A stretch of 64,000 nt of DNA from Chelydra serpentina (Eukaryota; Chordata; Testudines; Chelydridae), in NCBI GenBank assembly GCA_037349315.1, contig JBAIAC010000057.1, positions 17,515,501 to 17,579,500 on the forward strand. Direction: 5' to 3'. The notes below the pieces were generated by a model that was given only the letters and a program-made list of their open reading frames with translations, was not told where the DNA came from and made no database searches. Of this stretch, positions 1 through 10,471 are shown piece by piece; the first letter of the stretch is position 1, and every line of letters starts with the position of its first letter. The translations under genes and the position numbers were made by a program.

Positions 1-84
1 CCGTGGGCCTTTTAAATCCCCGCCCGAGCCCGACTCCGGCAGCGGGGCTCGGGCAGCGCTTTTTAAGGCGCCGCTTCTGCTCAC

Positions 85-1600
85 AGGGGAAAGTGAAGAC
101 AGAACCTCAACAGGAGGTTCTGGAGGAGCTGGTATAGGGGCTGCAACCTGGGTGCATTCTGAATAAACGTGCACCAGGTTCTCCCTCACACCACAAAAGG
201 GGCAGGCATTGAAACACGTCAGTTGCATGGCCGTGCTCATGGCTCCATGGAGGAGCCCCCCAACCAATATTCCCGATGGGTTGTGGGACCAGGGTGGAAT
301 GTAGGCTGGCCCACCGAGGTTCCTCACCCTCTACAGGTGGTAGAAAGTCCCGCCACTTGGTATCAGGGCAGGACATGAGGATTAGGAAGTGAAACATGTG
401 GAGCACAAGCATGTAAAGTTGTTCCCTTGGCGTGGCTCGGAAGAGAACCGGCTGCAGGATGCGCAGCCAGCTCGGATTATGGAGGGGAGGGAGCAGGGGG
501 ACTCGTGGGACAGGGGCCTGATGAAAAGATCTGGAGGACCTGGGGTGAGGGGTGGGCAGGGCGCACTCTCTCTCAGGACCCACTCAAGGAAAACCCCAGA
601 GGTGGGCGCTACGGCTGCCCCCACCTCCTGGAGTACGCACAGGGGGGTCTGAAGGGCGGAGAGCCCCATGTGCCGACCGAGCACTTGAGGATCCACCGTG
701 TCCCCCCTGTCATAATCCAGGAGGGCTCCGATTCTGGTGGTTTCTGCCAGGACAAGCCTCTGGTGCACTGAGGGAGACTCCGCCACCTGCCCACAAAGGT
801 AGGGGCTGTATAGCAGGGACTCCACAAGGAGATCCGCCCCCTCGGTGGCCATAACAGACCTGGTCACCGAGACCAGCTTCCAGGTCTAGAGAAGGTCCTG
901 GTAGAAGACCAGCAGCTCGGAGAGGTCTCATGGAAGACCCCCTCGGATGGAGAAAAAAGAGCTGCCGGTCGTATCGGAGCCCTCGGAGATGGCAGAGGAA
1001 GGCGTGCGCCAACATACTCCACACCGAGCTACCTGCACCATAAAGGAGTCTCTATGGGGCCTGCAGGCAAAGACAGACCCTGCAGGCCCTGTCCTCCCTC
1101 CTCCAGGGGAAGACTCAGGACCCCTGCAGAGATCCAGTGCAGTCCTGGCCAGAAGAACTCCAGAGCTAGCCACTGGAGCCGGGCCAGGATCCCTGAGGCC
1201 GGGCTGGTGCCAGAGCATGGACAGGACTAGCTGGTTCAGTACCAGTGCCCTCCCCCACAAGGAGAGGCACCGAAGCAGTCCTGTCCATCTCCACAGCCCC
1301 TCACCCACCCTGGCCTCCAAACCCTGCCAGTTCTCCAGCGGAGAAAGAGGCATGGAGGAAAGGTAGATGCCGAGATAGAACAGTGGCCCTGCGCTCCACC
1401 GAATGGCTTGAAGAGCAAGTGGGAGGGAGCTCATCTGCCACCCGTCCCCGACCACCAGGCCACAGCTCTTGACGCAGTTGACCCAGGCAGAGGAGGCCGC
1501 TGAGTAGATCACCTGGCAGGCCTCCCCCCGCACCAGGTCCCCCCACCCAGGGCAGGTGGAGAGTCCCTCCCAGAACCTCCCACAGCTGTCCATGTGGCTC
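85..1600 (-). mobile_element. Tx1-like (L1 superfamily) LINE fragment, ORF2 C-terminal half
   Basis: The minus strand reads as a broken LINE ORF2 downstream of the RT catalytic core. From 1593 to 928 it shows YLGIYLSSMP, then NWQGLEARVGEGLWRW and GRALVLNQLVLSMLWHQ, the pattern that follows the palm in Tx1-like reverse transcriptases. From 583 to 107 it shows PDTKWRDFLPPVEGEEPRW, near the ORF2 C-terminus of this group in turtles and fishes. The reading frame moves several times (about 590-930), so the copy is dead. The RT active-site part and 5' end are absent, as in a 5'-truncated insertion. The first 80 bases are GC-rich and not assigned. Family placement rests on recalled motifs. Confidence 0.75.
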
Positions 1601-2670
1601 TTACCAGGTTGGGGTAAAATCCATGCAGGCAGCTGTGGGGAGCCTGGGTCCCTCCACCTGCCCTGGGCGGGAAACCCCGGGGGTGGGGATATGGGCAGGG
1701 GGCTGCTTTCTGGCTTTACCAGGGGTGGGGCCTCTGGGGGTAGAGGGAGTGGGGCATTGGAGGAAGAGCCTCGGTGGGAAGGGGAGGGGCGTTGGGGGGT
1801 AGAGGAGGGGCAGGGGAAGAGGTGTGGGGCCTTAGGGCTCCTGACTCCCTCACTTTTGGGGAGGCGCTGCTGCCCCTGAGTTGCCCCAGAGCAGTGACAA
1901 GGGGTAGGGGTCTGGGTAAAAGTTAGATCCTGGCAGTTTTTTACTCCAAGTCCCCAAATTCCACTGCCTAAAGGGAGAACAATTTCTCACCCTGCCTACT
2001 GTGAGCAGCAGCATTGCCAGGCCGATGGATAGGGCTAGGAGAGAGCAGGTGTGGGTTCTATTCCTGGCCCTACTGTTCATCTACCCTGAGATCCTACGCC
2101 ACCTCCCCTGTGATTCCCCATCACTACCCTTTGTCTATCTTGTCTAGTTAAGAAGTTAGTTGTTTGGCGCAGGGACTGACTCGGTGTCACCAGCCCCAAG
2201 TGTGCAAAAATCAGATTGATTTTAAAATAATGATTAAAACAATGTTTGAAAATGAAAACTGAGATTCTCATGTAACCTCATGACTCCAAAAGCGGGGGAT
2301 TTAAGAAAAGCACCAAATATTGCTAAGATCCAAAATGTACCCCAGGATTCTTGGCTTTCCTTCCTGGCTTTGAGAGGAGATTGTGGCTGGTGGTTATAGA
2401 CAACACATCCAAGTGCAGCAGCACCTCTGAGTGGGGACTGAACCTGGAGCCTCTCAATAGAAGAATCTGAAGTAGTACTACTTGAGACAAAGCGACAGGA
2501 CTCTTAGCCTAAAAGCTATCACAGAGTCAAAAACCTCGGTATGCGCTCTAGCTGCTAGAGGGCAACCCAGAGCCACGTGTGCCAGGTGCTTCTAATGATC
2601 TGCCTCCCTCGTTTCTTTCACAAGTGGATGGCGAAGTGGATAAGGCTTGACTCTATTATGTCAGGCTTGG
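1600..2670. other. No gene recognised; G/purine-rich stretch then unique-looking DNA
   Basis: 1640-1860 is strongly G-rich on the plus strand and may be a decayed extension of the neighbouring LINE or a low-complexity tract. 1870-2670 holds short chance reading frames only. I see no splice-flanked exon and no recognisable repeat. Confidence 0.5.
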
Positions 2671-2671
2671 T

Positions 2672-3345
2672 CTGCACTAGGAATTTACATCACTATAGCT
2701 ACGTCTCTCAGGGGTGTGAAAAATCCACACACCTCAGCAGCATAACTATACTGACGTAACCCCCAGAGTAGACAGCACTAGGTCAATGGAAGAATTATTC
2801 CGCCAACCTAGCTACTGCCTCTAAGGCAGGTCTACACTACAAACACTGAAAACTCCACACCCAGGAGTGACATAGTGATACCAACCTAATTCCTGGGTAA
2901 ACAGTGCTGTTGATGGGAGGGCTTCTCCCGTTGCCATAGCTACTGCCTCTTAGGAGGTGGATTAACTACGCCGACGGAAAACGCTCTCCCATTGGCATAG
3001 TAACATCGCCACTGCAGCTTTTTAAGTGTAGACCCTTGTGGAGGTGGATTACCTACCCTGACAAGAACAGCTGTGCCACTGTAGTGTTTCAAGTGTAGAC
3101 AAGCCCTCCGAGAGGGGGGCTCTATTCTCAGCTCTGCCTAATGCGTCTTTGGGCAAGTCTACACTTAAAACACGGTGTTGGTGCAGCTGCGGCACTATAA
3201 TGCTTTAATGAAGACGCTCTAAGCCGATGGGAGAGATCTCGTTGTCGTTACTCCACCTCCCTGAGAGGCAGAAGCTCTGTGCCAAGAGTGACAGTTATAG
3301 AGATAGACAGTAGGTCTGTAGTGTAGATTCTCTGTTATCTAATGT
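2672..3345. repeat. Cluster of palindromic MITE-like DNA transposon remnants
   Basis: Several GTCTACACT/AGTGTAGAC terminal motifs occur: GGTCTGCACTAG near 2673, GGTCTACACTAC near 2828, AAGTGTAGAC near 3030, AAGTGTAGACAAGCCC near 3090, GGGCAAGTCTACACTT near 3152 and TGTAGTGTAGAT near 3320. The segment around 2715-2760 is self-complementary (CAGGGGTGTGAAAAATCCACACACC). This matches the short non-autonomous DNA transposons abundant in turtle genomes, here at least two copies with internal duplication of the 'tagctactgcctct' block (about 2810 and 2937). Exact element borders are uncertain. Confidence 0.6.
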
Positions 3346-3555
3346 CTGAATGATAGTTACTGCCCCACCCATAAATCCTCGTCAACATAAACAAAGGTTG
3401 TGAAATGTTAACAGCAAGCAGGGGAAGAGCTAGGATTAGAACTCTCACCTTTCAGTTTAGCACAGCCTCTCCTTCTTTACAGGGTAACCATATTGTGTGG
3501 GTCTCACTGCTTCTCACAATCACATGAAGGTCAGAACTTTTTGCATCTCCATGAG

Positions 3556-4147
3556 CAGGGTTGGCCCCAGACCAAACAGCACCCCAGGGGAGGAGCGTCT
3601 TCGGTCCCCCGTCTCCCATTTGTTAAACTTTTGAATACCATATTTTTATTGCATTTGTAGCTCATTTCAGTTCCGCAGTCTTAGAAAGTCGTCAACTATG
3701 TGTTAAGGATGGCAAAAAAAGTAACAGTATTTCTTTTATATTGGTGTGTAGATGGGGATTCAATCTCATCAAATATGTCCTTTATTAGCTGCTACTTACA
3801 CTCTTCAAGTCTTAAAATACAGGTACACTTTCACAATTACACAATAAAACAAGGTTCTCAATTTCGCAGCTGAGCTCTCACTTCATTTTGTTCTTATATC
3901 TCACTGAATGTATGGCTGACAACAGTCTAGGAAGCTGGAGGAAAATCTCTTCCCAGCAAGTTTGGAAGGTTCCACTAGAGTCTACAAAGGTCCAGAACAT
4001 TCTAGGAGGTTAGTAAAAAATGAATCTACATAGGAATATCTGAAACATGTTATGTCAAACATTCTATTTTCCCTTTTGTCACTAACAACAAAACCAGCCC
4101 CCGCAGCCTGGGGTCACCTGGGTCTCCTGCCCCTAAATCCGGCCCTG
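3556..4147. mobile_element. Putative non-autonomous hAT-like element
   Basis: The segment begins CAGGGTTGGCCCC and ends AAATCCGGCCCTG, near inverted ends of the CAGGG...CCCTG type common in hAT elements. No coding sequence is visible inside; the interior is AT-rich. The flanking 8-mers (tccatgag, ctctcagg) do not match well, so the target duplication is not confirmed. Confidence 0.4.
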
Positions 4148-4379
4148 CTCTCAGGGGCCAACACTGGATTCTTGGTTTGGCAGTGAGTTGGCACAGCTCT
4201 GACTCTGCCCTTGGCCAAGCGGCAATGAGACCGACCGGCCCTGCACACTGGCACCGCTAGGACTGGAGAGCCGGAGGCACAACTCTGCTGCAAAAACTAG
4301 GCTCCAGCATCTGGATCCGCCCAAGGTTGGTCACCACTAGCCCAGAAATGGTACCAGCAACTAGAGCCCAAGCCTCGCT

Positions 4380-5290
4380 CCTGCCGTCCCGTGCTACATC
4401 CGGACCCCGACTAGCCTGGGGCAAGAAAACCGAGAGGTCTTCCCGGCGGTCCCTGGAGCTCCTGAGCGCCCGCGAACGCCGGGTGTATCCGCCCCCGGTT
4501 TGCTGCCTAAGCCCAGTGCCGAGCCCGCCGGTGTGCGCCGAGCGCAGTCCCCGGGTGTTTGCGGGAAGCGGGCCGGACTGCAGGCGGGGGCCCAAGGGGA
4601 CCAGCTGCAGCTCGCTGCGGGGCCGGGTGCGGTGCTGACACGGCGGCCGGGCCGCCTCGGGCTCTGGGCGCAAGGGGAGAGGCTGGGGCGGAGCTTTCGC
4701 CTCCCGCCAGGTAGCAGCTTCACCCAAACCCCGGGAAGACCCAGAGGAGCGTAGGCAGCTCCCCCGCCGCGCCGCGCCGTCCGGGCAGGGGCAGGCGCTG
4801 CCGAGACTCCGGAGCTGGGCACGCCCCAGCGCAAAGGAGCCGGGCGGGGGCGGACCCAGGCGGGTCCCCGAGACCCTCTCACCGGCCTTTGTAGGGACTG
4901 GCGCTGGGCACCGGCTGCTGCGCGGGACCAGAGAAGCGTCCCGCCCGCTGGAGCCGGGGCCGCCGGGCCGAGCAGCTCCGGGAGCAGCAAAGCGCCCGCT
5001 CCTCGCCTGGCGGCCCCGGCGCTCCCCGGGCAACTGCCGCAGGAGAGAGCCGGGGGCCCGGAGAGAACCAGCGGGTAAGTGCCTGCACGCGGTGCCAGGG
5101 GCGGTCCCGGGGATGGGGTGGCCCTGGGGCGCCCTGCTGCGGGGGCTCACCGGGGGCGGCTGGGGTCGCAGTGCCGCTGGAGGGGCTGGGGCCGGGAGAA
5201 GGGCGGCGAAGAGCAGCCGCACGCTCAGGACGGTCACGGCACATGCCTGGCCCAGCCGGGGCTGTGCTCAGAGGCCCACGTGTAAGGAGA
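4380..5290 (+). promoter_or_regulatory. CpG island with splice donor; candidate HTR1D promoter and 5' non-coding exon
   Basis: This is the only long GC- and CpG-dense stretch in the window that is not a repeat. It holds many CCGCCC/GGGCGG-type boxes and no clear TATA box, as in TATA-less vertebrate promoters. A consensus donor GCGG|GTAAGTGC places an exon end at 5074 on the plus strand. HTR1D in mammals has an untranslated first exon spliced to a single coding exon, so this island is a natural candidate for that exon, about 36.6 kb upstream of the CDS. Long open frames on both strands here (up to 326 codons on the minus strand) follow from GC bias and show no protein similarity I recognise. 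It could instead serve an unseen minus-strand or non-coding transcript. Confidence 0.5.
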
Positions 5291-5690
5291 ATTTAGTGCC
5301 CTAGCTTTCCCCTCAGGAAAAGCCCCTCGGGAGAGTAAGGCCCAGCGGATCCCACCCAAGGATTCCTGCAGCTAGCCGGAAGGTCTGGGGAAGCAAGAGC
5401 AGATCTTTTATAAGACATCGACCTGGATTTAAAGCCACCCAGGGATAGACATTTTATCCCATCCCTTGGTAATGTTTTCAATTGTTAATCGCTAGCGCTG
5501 GTCAAAAACTTTCCAACAAAACTTTCTTTCCATCAAAATGTCCAAACAAAATGTTTCCTGGAAGCAGATTGCTTGAGATGGAAATGTTGTCAGGAAGGTT
5601 TCTAAGGTCTGGTATCAAAATTCTGGTCAGAGAGAGATTGTGACCCACAGCAGAATAGCCAAGAGGGAGGGGACTGACCTGCCAGGGCCA
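5290..5690. other. No gene recognised, downstream of the CpG island
   Basis: Ordinary intron-like sequence. CpG density falls sharply after about 5290. No repeat or exon is visible. Confidence 0.5.
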
Positions 5691-6100
5691 GCAGCAAATA
5701 TCACCAATGACGGGTTATGGACCATTAGATGAGGAGGGCTCTGAGTGACTAAAGAAATTTTTTCCCGCCTGGCTGGTGGGTCTTGTCCATATGCTCAGGG
5801 TCTAACTGATCGCCATATTTGGGGCCAGGAAGGCATTTTCCCCACCTCAGATTGGCAGATATCCTGGGGTTATTTCCCCTTCCTCTGCAGGCTGGGGCAT
5901 GGGTCACTCACTGGTTTAAACTAGTGTAAATGGTGGAGTCTGTAACTTGAAGTCTTTCAGCCATGATTTGAGGACTTCAGTAACTCAGCCAGAGGTCCTG
6001 GGTCTATTCCAGGAGTGGGTAGGCCAGGTTCTATGGTTTGAGAGGTGCAGGTCAGACTAGATGATCACGATGGTTCCTTCTGACCTTAAACTGTCTGAGT
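5690..6100 (+). mobile_element. CR1 LINE 3' UTR fragment
   Basis: The piece ends GGTCAGACTAGATGATCACGATGGTTCCTTCTGACC and the decayed tail CTGTCTGAGTCTA. This is the 3' terminus of the same CR1 type whose other strand is seen at 56946-57360. The upstream 'gaggacttcagtaactcagcc' and 'atcgccatatttggggcc' blocks also match that copy. It is 5'-truncated and non-coding. Confidence 0.65.
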
Positions 6101-7260
6101 CTAAAAGGTTAGGGCTAAGCAGGCTATAGCCAGTCTTTCTCTCAATCTCTTCTGTGGGAGCTGGAGCTGATCCACCTTGTATAAATAATTAAATATTCTT
6201 TGGGGCAGAAAGAGAGACTGACTCTGCAGCCTGCTGATTAGGACACTCGCTTGGGATGTGCACTGCAGCAGGCAGAACAAGGACTTCAAATGGGTCTTCA
6301 CAGCCCAGGTGTGTGTGCTATAACCACAAGCCTACTGAATGTGGGTCAGTTTCTCTCTCTCTCTTTCTCCCTCCCCCCAAAAAAAGATTTTCCAGAGGTC
6401 TTGGTTAAATAGTTTGTGAAATGGAATTGTTTTGTTTTCCAGCCAGCCCTGTTAATTACCCTCACTGTTAAAAATGTGGCTGGTATTTCCAGTTTGAACT
6501 TTGCTGTACTCAACTTTCAGCTACTGGATCTTGTTTTGCATTTGTCTACTAAGTTAAAGAGCCCTACAATAGAAATCACCTCTTAAGTAAACTAAATAGA
6601 TAGAGCTGCTTTACAGTATGCTCATCAGAGCCAGACACTACACTGTAATGGTCTCAGCAGTGCTGAATCCAGAGGTAGTAACACTTCCCTACTCCTCAGT
6701 GACTACTCCTTATTAATATACCTCCAAGAACTGTGTTAGTCCTTAGCCCCAGTGTGTCACTGGGAGCTCCTGTTCAGCTGCTCTCCACCATGACTGCTCA
6801 GTCACTGCTTTGCAGGCAACAGTCCCCAACGCCCATCCTGCAAGTTTCACCTATAGTGTTTGTCCCCGGCACCGGATGGGACCCATCTGACACTGATGCA
6901 GATTTCAGGGCATTGAGGTTTCTCCGGAATTCAGGGAGCAAGAACAGCTCCACTTCACACATGGGAGCTCTACTTTCCTGATGATTTTTTATTTGATTTT
7001 AAACCACTCCAAAATGCTTTTGTTGTTGTAAATCTAAACCTGTGCTGCCCCCTAGTGACTAACATTGGCCACGCAGCTAATGCCTGCCTCTTCTCACCCT
7101 CTTTTGGACAGGGGGCACTATGGAGCATTCACTGACCACAGAAGAGGAAGGATTGTTAGGGAGATGAGAATACAGCCATTGCTTATGACAGTCACATCCA
7201 CATATGAAAGGAGCTAATAGGTAACGTTTTCAAAAACCTGTAAATGATTTAGGCTAATAT
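6100..7260. other. No gene; old CR1/L3-like scrap inside
   Basis: A minus-strand scrap at about 6430-6600 (ctgttaattaccctcactgttaaaaatgtg ...) parallels 28640-28760 and is probably an ancient CR1/L3 fragment. A (CT)n tract lies near 6352-6370. The rest looks unique, with short chance frames only. Confidence 0.45.
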
Positions 7261-7261
7261 C

Positions 7262-7466
7262 ATTCTGGGGTGTGTTAACAGGAGTGTCATGTAAGATACA
7301 TGAGGTAACTGTCCCACTATACACTGCACTGGGGAGGTCTCACCTGGAGCACTGTGTCCAGGTCTGGGTGCCACACTTCAGGAAAGACATGGATAAATTG
7401 GAGAGAGTCCAGAGGACAGTAGCAAAAATGATAGAAGGTTTAGAAAACCTGACCTATGAAGAAACC
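7262..7466 (+). mobile_element. CR1 fragment, RT C-terminal end (plus strand)
   Basis: Reads PLYTALGRSHLEHCVQVW and [20 protein letters not shown], the conserved segment after the CR1 RT palm. It ends abruptly at about 7466, where a minus-strand CR1 begins, giving a head-to-head junction. The same subfamily occurs on the minus strand at 12990-13240. Confidence 0.75.
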
Positions 7467-7467
7467 T

Positions 7468-9160
7468 GGGCATGTTTCTTCCCTAAGTGTAGCACTGTAC
7501 ATTTGTCTTTGTTGAACTTGATATTTGCTGTCTACAGCCCAGTTCTCCAATTTATCAAGATCCTTCTGAATTTTAGCTCTAACCTCCAAAGTATTGGCCA
7601 CCCCCTTAGTTTTGTGTCATTTGCAAATTTGATCAGTGTGCTCCAGACCCAGAACAGATCCCTGTGGAACCCCACATGATACCTCCCTCCAATCTTACAT
7701 CATTGCATTAATAGTTACTTTTTGTTTGCAGTTGTTAAACCAATTATGTATCCACTTAATGGTAGTTCCTGCAAGCCCGCATTTCTCCAGCTTACTTATT
7801 ATAATGTCATGTGGGAAGTCCTGGTATATTATATCCATTGCATTCCCCCTGTCCACCAAATCAAAGGAGGAAATCAAGCTGGTTTAGCATAATTTGTTCT
7901 TGGTAAATCCATGCTGGCTGTGAGCGATTACCCCTTCATCCTCCAGGTATTCACAAATTGAGTGTTTTATACATTGCTTTAGTAACTTCCCAGGTATTGA
8001 GGTCAGTCTGACTGGTCTGTAGTTCCCTGGCTCCTCCTTTTCCCCCTTTTTAAAGATGATGGGCACTATGTTAGCCTTCTCCAGTTTTCTAGGACCTATC
8101 CTGTCATCCATGAGTTTGTAAATATTATTGCCAGTGGCTGTGAGTTTTCTTCAGCTAATTCCTTCAGCATCCTGGGATGAATAGCATCCAGCCCCGCTAA
8201 TTTGAGTTCATTCAAATTGATCAGACGATCTCTGACATGTTCTTTACTTACCCCAATCTGCATCCCTTCTCCTTTATTGTCTATGGTAACTTCGCTAGTC
8301 ATCCGGTCACATGTTATTTTTTGGGAGAAGACTGAAGCAAAGTAGGCAGTGAGCAGCTCCGCCTTCCTGTCTTCTTCCGTTACCTGTTCAACTTCTCCAT
8401 TGAGCAGTGGACCCACATTGTCCTTGATCTTTCTTTTTTGTCCAACATATTTGTAGAACCCCTTCCTGTTGTCTCCAACATTTCTTGCCAGTTGTAACTA
8501 AGGGTAGGTCTATACTTACGCGTCCCGTCGGAGGCGCGCGATCGATGTTCTGGGTTCGATTTATCGATTTATTGTCAAGACGCGATAAATCGAACCAGGA
8601 AGTGCTCCGTCGTCGACGCTGGTACTCCAGCTCGACGAACGGAGTAGGCGGAATCGACGGGGGAGCCTGCGCGCCGCGTGTGGACCCCGGGTAAGTGCTT
8701 TTTCATTCGAACTAAGGTACTTCGACTTCAGCTACGTTATTCACGTAGCTGAAGTTGCGTACCTTAGTTCGATGGGGGGGGTAGTGTAGACCTAGCCTCA
8801 TTCTTTGCCTTTTCTTTCCTGATTTTGTCCTTACACACTCATGCTATTCCAATGTATACTTCCTTGGTGACATACTCCTCCCCCGTTCCCTGTATGTAAA
8901 CCTTTTGTTTGTTAGACAGCTAAAAAGCTCCCTGTGCAGCCACATTGGCCTCCTGTGACTCCTCTTATTTTTCCTCTGCATATGAATAGCTTGATGTTGA
9001 GCCTCAAGTATTACATCTTTTAGGAATTGCCAGCCCCCTTCAACTCCTTTTCTTCCTAATTGGTCTTTCCATGGGATCTGGCTTACTATTTCTCTGAGTC
9101 GCTTGAAATCTGCCTTTCTGAAGTCCAGTGTCTTTGTTTTGCTGTTCTCCCACAATGATG
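7468..9160 (-). mobile_element. CR1 LINE fragment, RT domain and upstream, interrupted by a MITE
   Basis: Minus-strand pieces in order are KTLDFRKADFKRLREI (about 9130), the stretch through HPRMLKELAEENSQPLAIIF (about 8150), KANIVPIIFKKGEKEEPGNY with SLT-type context and SQHGFTKNKLC (8060-7890), then DIIISKLEKCGL and the thumb start. These are the linker and RT motifs of CR1. Several frameshifts and the insertion at 8502-8797 disable it. The catalytic DD region is not preserved in frame. Confidence 0.75.
8502..8797. repeat. Harbinger-type MITE, copy 1
   Basis: Starts TAA|GGGTAGGTCTATAC and ends GTGTAGACCTAGCC|TCA, giving inverted ends of the GGGNNNGTCTACAC kind with a TAA/TCA (3-bp) flank. 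The interior has two near-perfect palindromes: GGTTCGATTTATCGATTTAT with its reverse near 8555-8595, and CTTCAGCTACGTTATTCACGTAGCTGAAG near 8728-8756. It is CpG-rich, so young. It splits the surrounding CR1. A sister copy lies at 9743-10038. Confidence 0.75.
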
Positions 9161-9495
9161 GGGAATCACTCCATTAATGTTCATAGCAATCTTGGAAGCA
9201 AAATTTCCACTTTTCATTAAATAAAGCACGTGTGAGTTTTGAAAGATCGTGGCACCCTGGACCTTTCCACATCACCCCACTTAATATTGGTGAATCTGCC
9301 ACAGTGATCAACCAGCCTTTGGAGCACCATGGAGACGTACCCATCAGTAATCTCCAGTGCATTGCCCGGCTTTATCACCTGGAGCATCCACACCCTCTTT
9401 GTAGCAGCACAGTACTCCATCGTAGCAGCCCTGACAAGTGATCTACCAAACTGGTTAGTTACTGAAAGGTAGCAATCAGGGAAGGTGAGTTTCCG

Positions 9496-10471
9496 GAATC
9501 ATAGAATCTCAGGGTTGGAAGGGACCTCAGGAGGTATCTAGTTCAACCCCCTGCTCAAAGCAGGACCAACCCCAACTAAATCATCCCAGCCAGGGCTTCG
9601 TCAAGCCTGACCTTAAAAACCAATAAGGAAGAAGATTCCACCACCTCCCTAGGGAACCCATTCCAGTGCTTCACCACCCTCCTAGTGAAATAGTTTTTCC
9701 TAATATCCAACCTAAACCTCCCTCACTGCAACTTGAGACTAAGGGTACGTCTATACTCACGCGTCCTGTCGGAGGCGCGGGATCGATCTTCTGGGTTCGA
9801 TTTATCGCGTCTTGTCTAGACGCGATAAATCGAACCAGGAAGTGCTCCGCCGTTGACGCTGGTAATCCAGCTCGACGAACGGAGTAGGCGGAGTCGACGG
9901 GGGAGCGTGCGCGCCACGTGTGGACCCCGGGTAAGTGCTTTTTCATTCAAACTAAGATAGTTCGACTTCAGCTACGTTATTCACGTAGCTGAAGTTGCGT
10001 ATCTTAGTTCGAATTATGGGGTTAGTGTAGACCAGCCCTATTATTCCTTGTTCTGTCATCTGGTACCACTGAGAACAGTCGAGATCCATCCTCTTTGGAA
10101 CCCCCTTTCAGGTAGTTGAAAGCAGCTATCAAATCCCCCCTCATTCTTCTCTTCTGCAGGCTAAACAATCCCAGTTCCCTCAGCCTCTCCTCATAAATCA
10201 TGTGCTCCAGCCCCCTAATCATTTTTGTTGCCCTCCGCTGGACTCTTTCCAATTTATCCACATCCTTCTTGTAGTGTGGGGCCCAAAATGTGGGACACAG
10301 TACTCCAAATGAGGCCTCACCAGTGCCGAATAGAGGGGAATGATCATGTCCCTCGATCTGCTGGAAATGCCCCTACTTATACAGCCCAAAATGCCGTTAG
10401 CCTTCTTGGCAACAAGGGCACACTGTTGACTCATATTCAGCTTTTTGTCCACTGTAACCCCAAGGGTAACT
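9496..10471 (-). mobile_element. CR1 LINE, 5'-truncated, inserted in a Harbinger relic
   Basis: Begins with the CR1 3' tail (catagaatctcagggttgg) at 9500 and runs through the ORF2 C-terminus: [20 protein letters not shown] and [20 protein letters not shown] at 10250-10100, ending upstream at [20 protein letters not shown] (about 10450). A MITE at 9743-10038 interrupts it. The two sides of the host Harbinger transposase resume at its borders, so this CR1 is the later insertion. Confidence 0.85.
9743..10038. repeat. Harbinger-type MITE, copy 2
   Basis: Near-identical in layout and sequence to 8502-8797. It starts TAA|GGGTACGTCTATAC and ends GTGTAGACCAGCCC|TAT. The internal palindrome TCGATTTATCGCG...CGCGATAAATCGA (about 9797-9831) is perfect. 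It sits inside a CR1, whose text resumes as 'attccttgttctgtcat'. It is a non-coding passenger that a Harbinger transposase with similar ends could mobilise. Confidence 0.8.

Noticed and set aside
928..1366. Overlapping plus-strand frames opposite the Tx1 LINE
   Set aside because: Antisense shadows of the LINE ORF2.
4257..5237. 326-codon minus-strand open frame
   Set aside because: It lies in the CpG island, is rich in Pro/Arg/Gly/Ala/Ser, has long frames in several phases and no domain I recognise. GC bias explains it.
8502..10038. CRISPR-like or regulatory direct repeats
   Set aside because: The two copies are complete MITEs with inverted ends in a vertebrate genome. No array structure.
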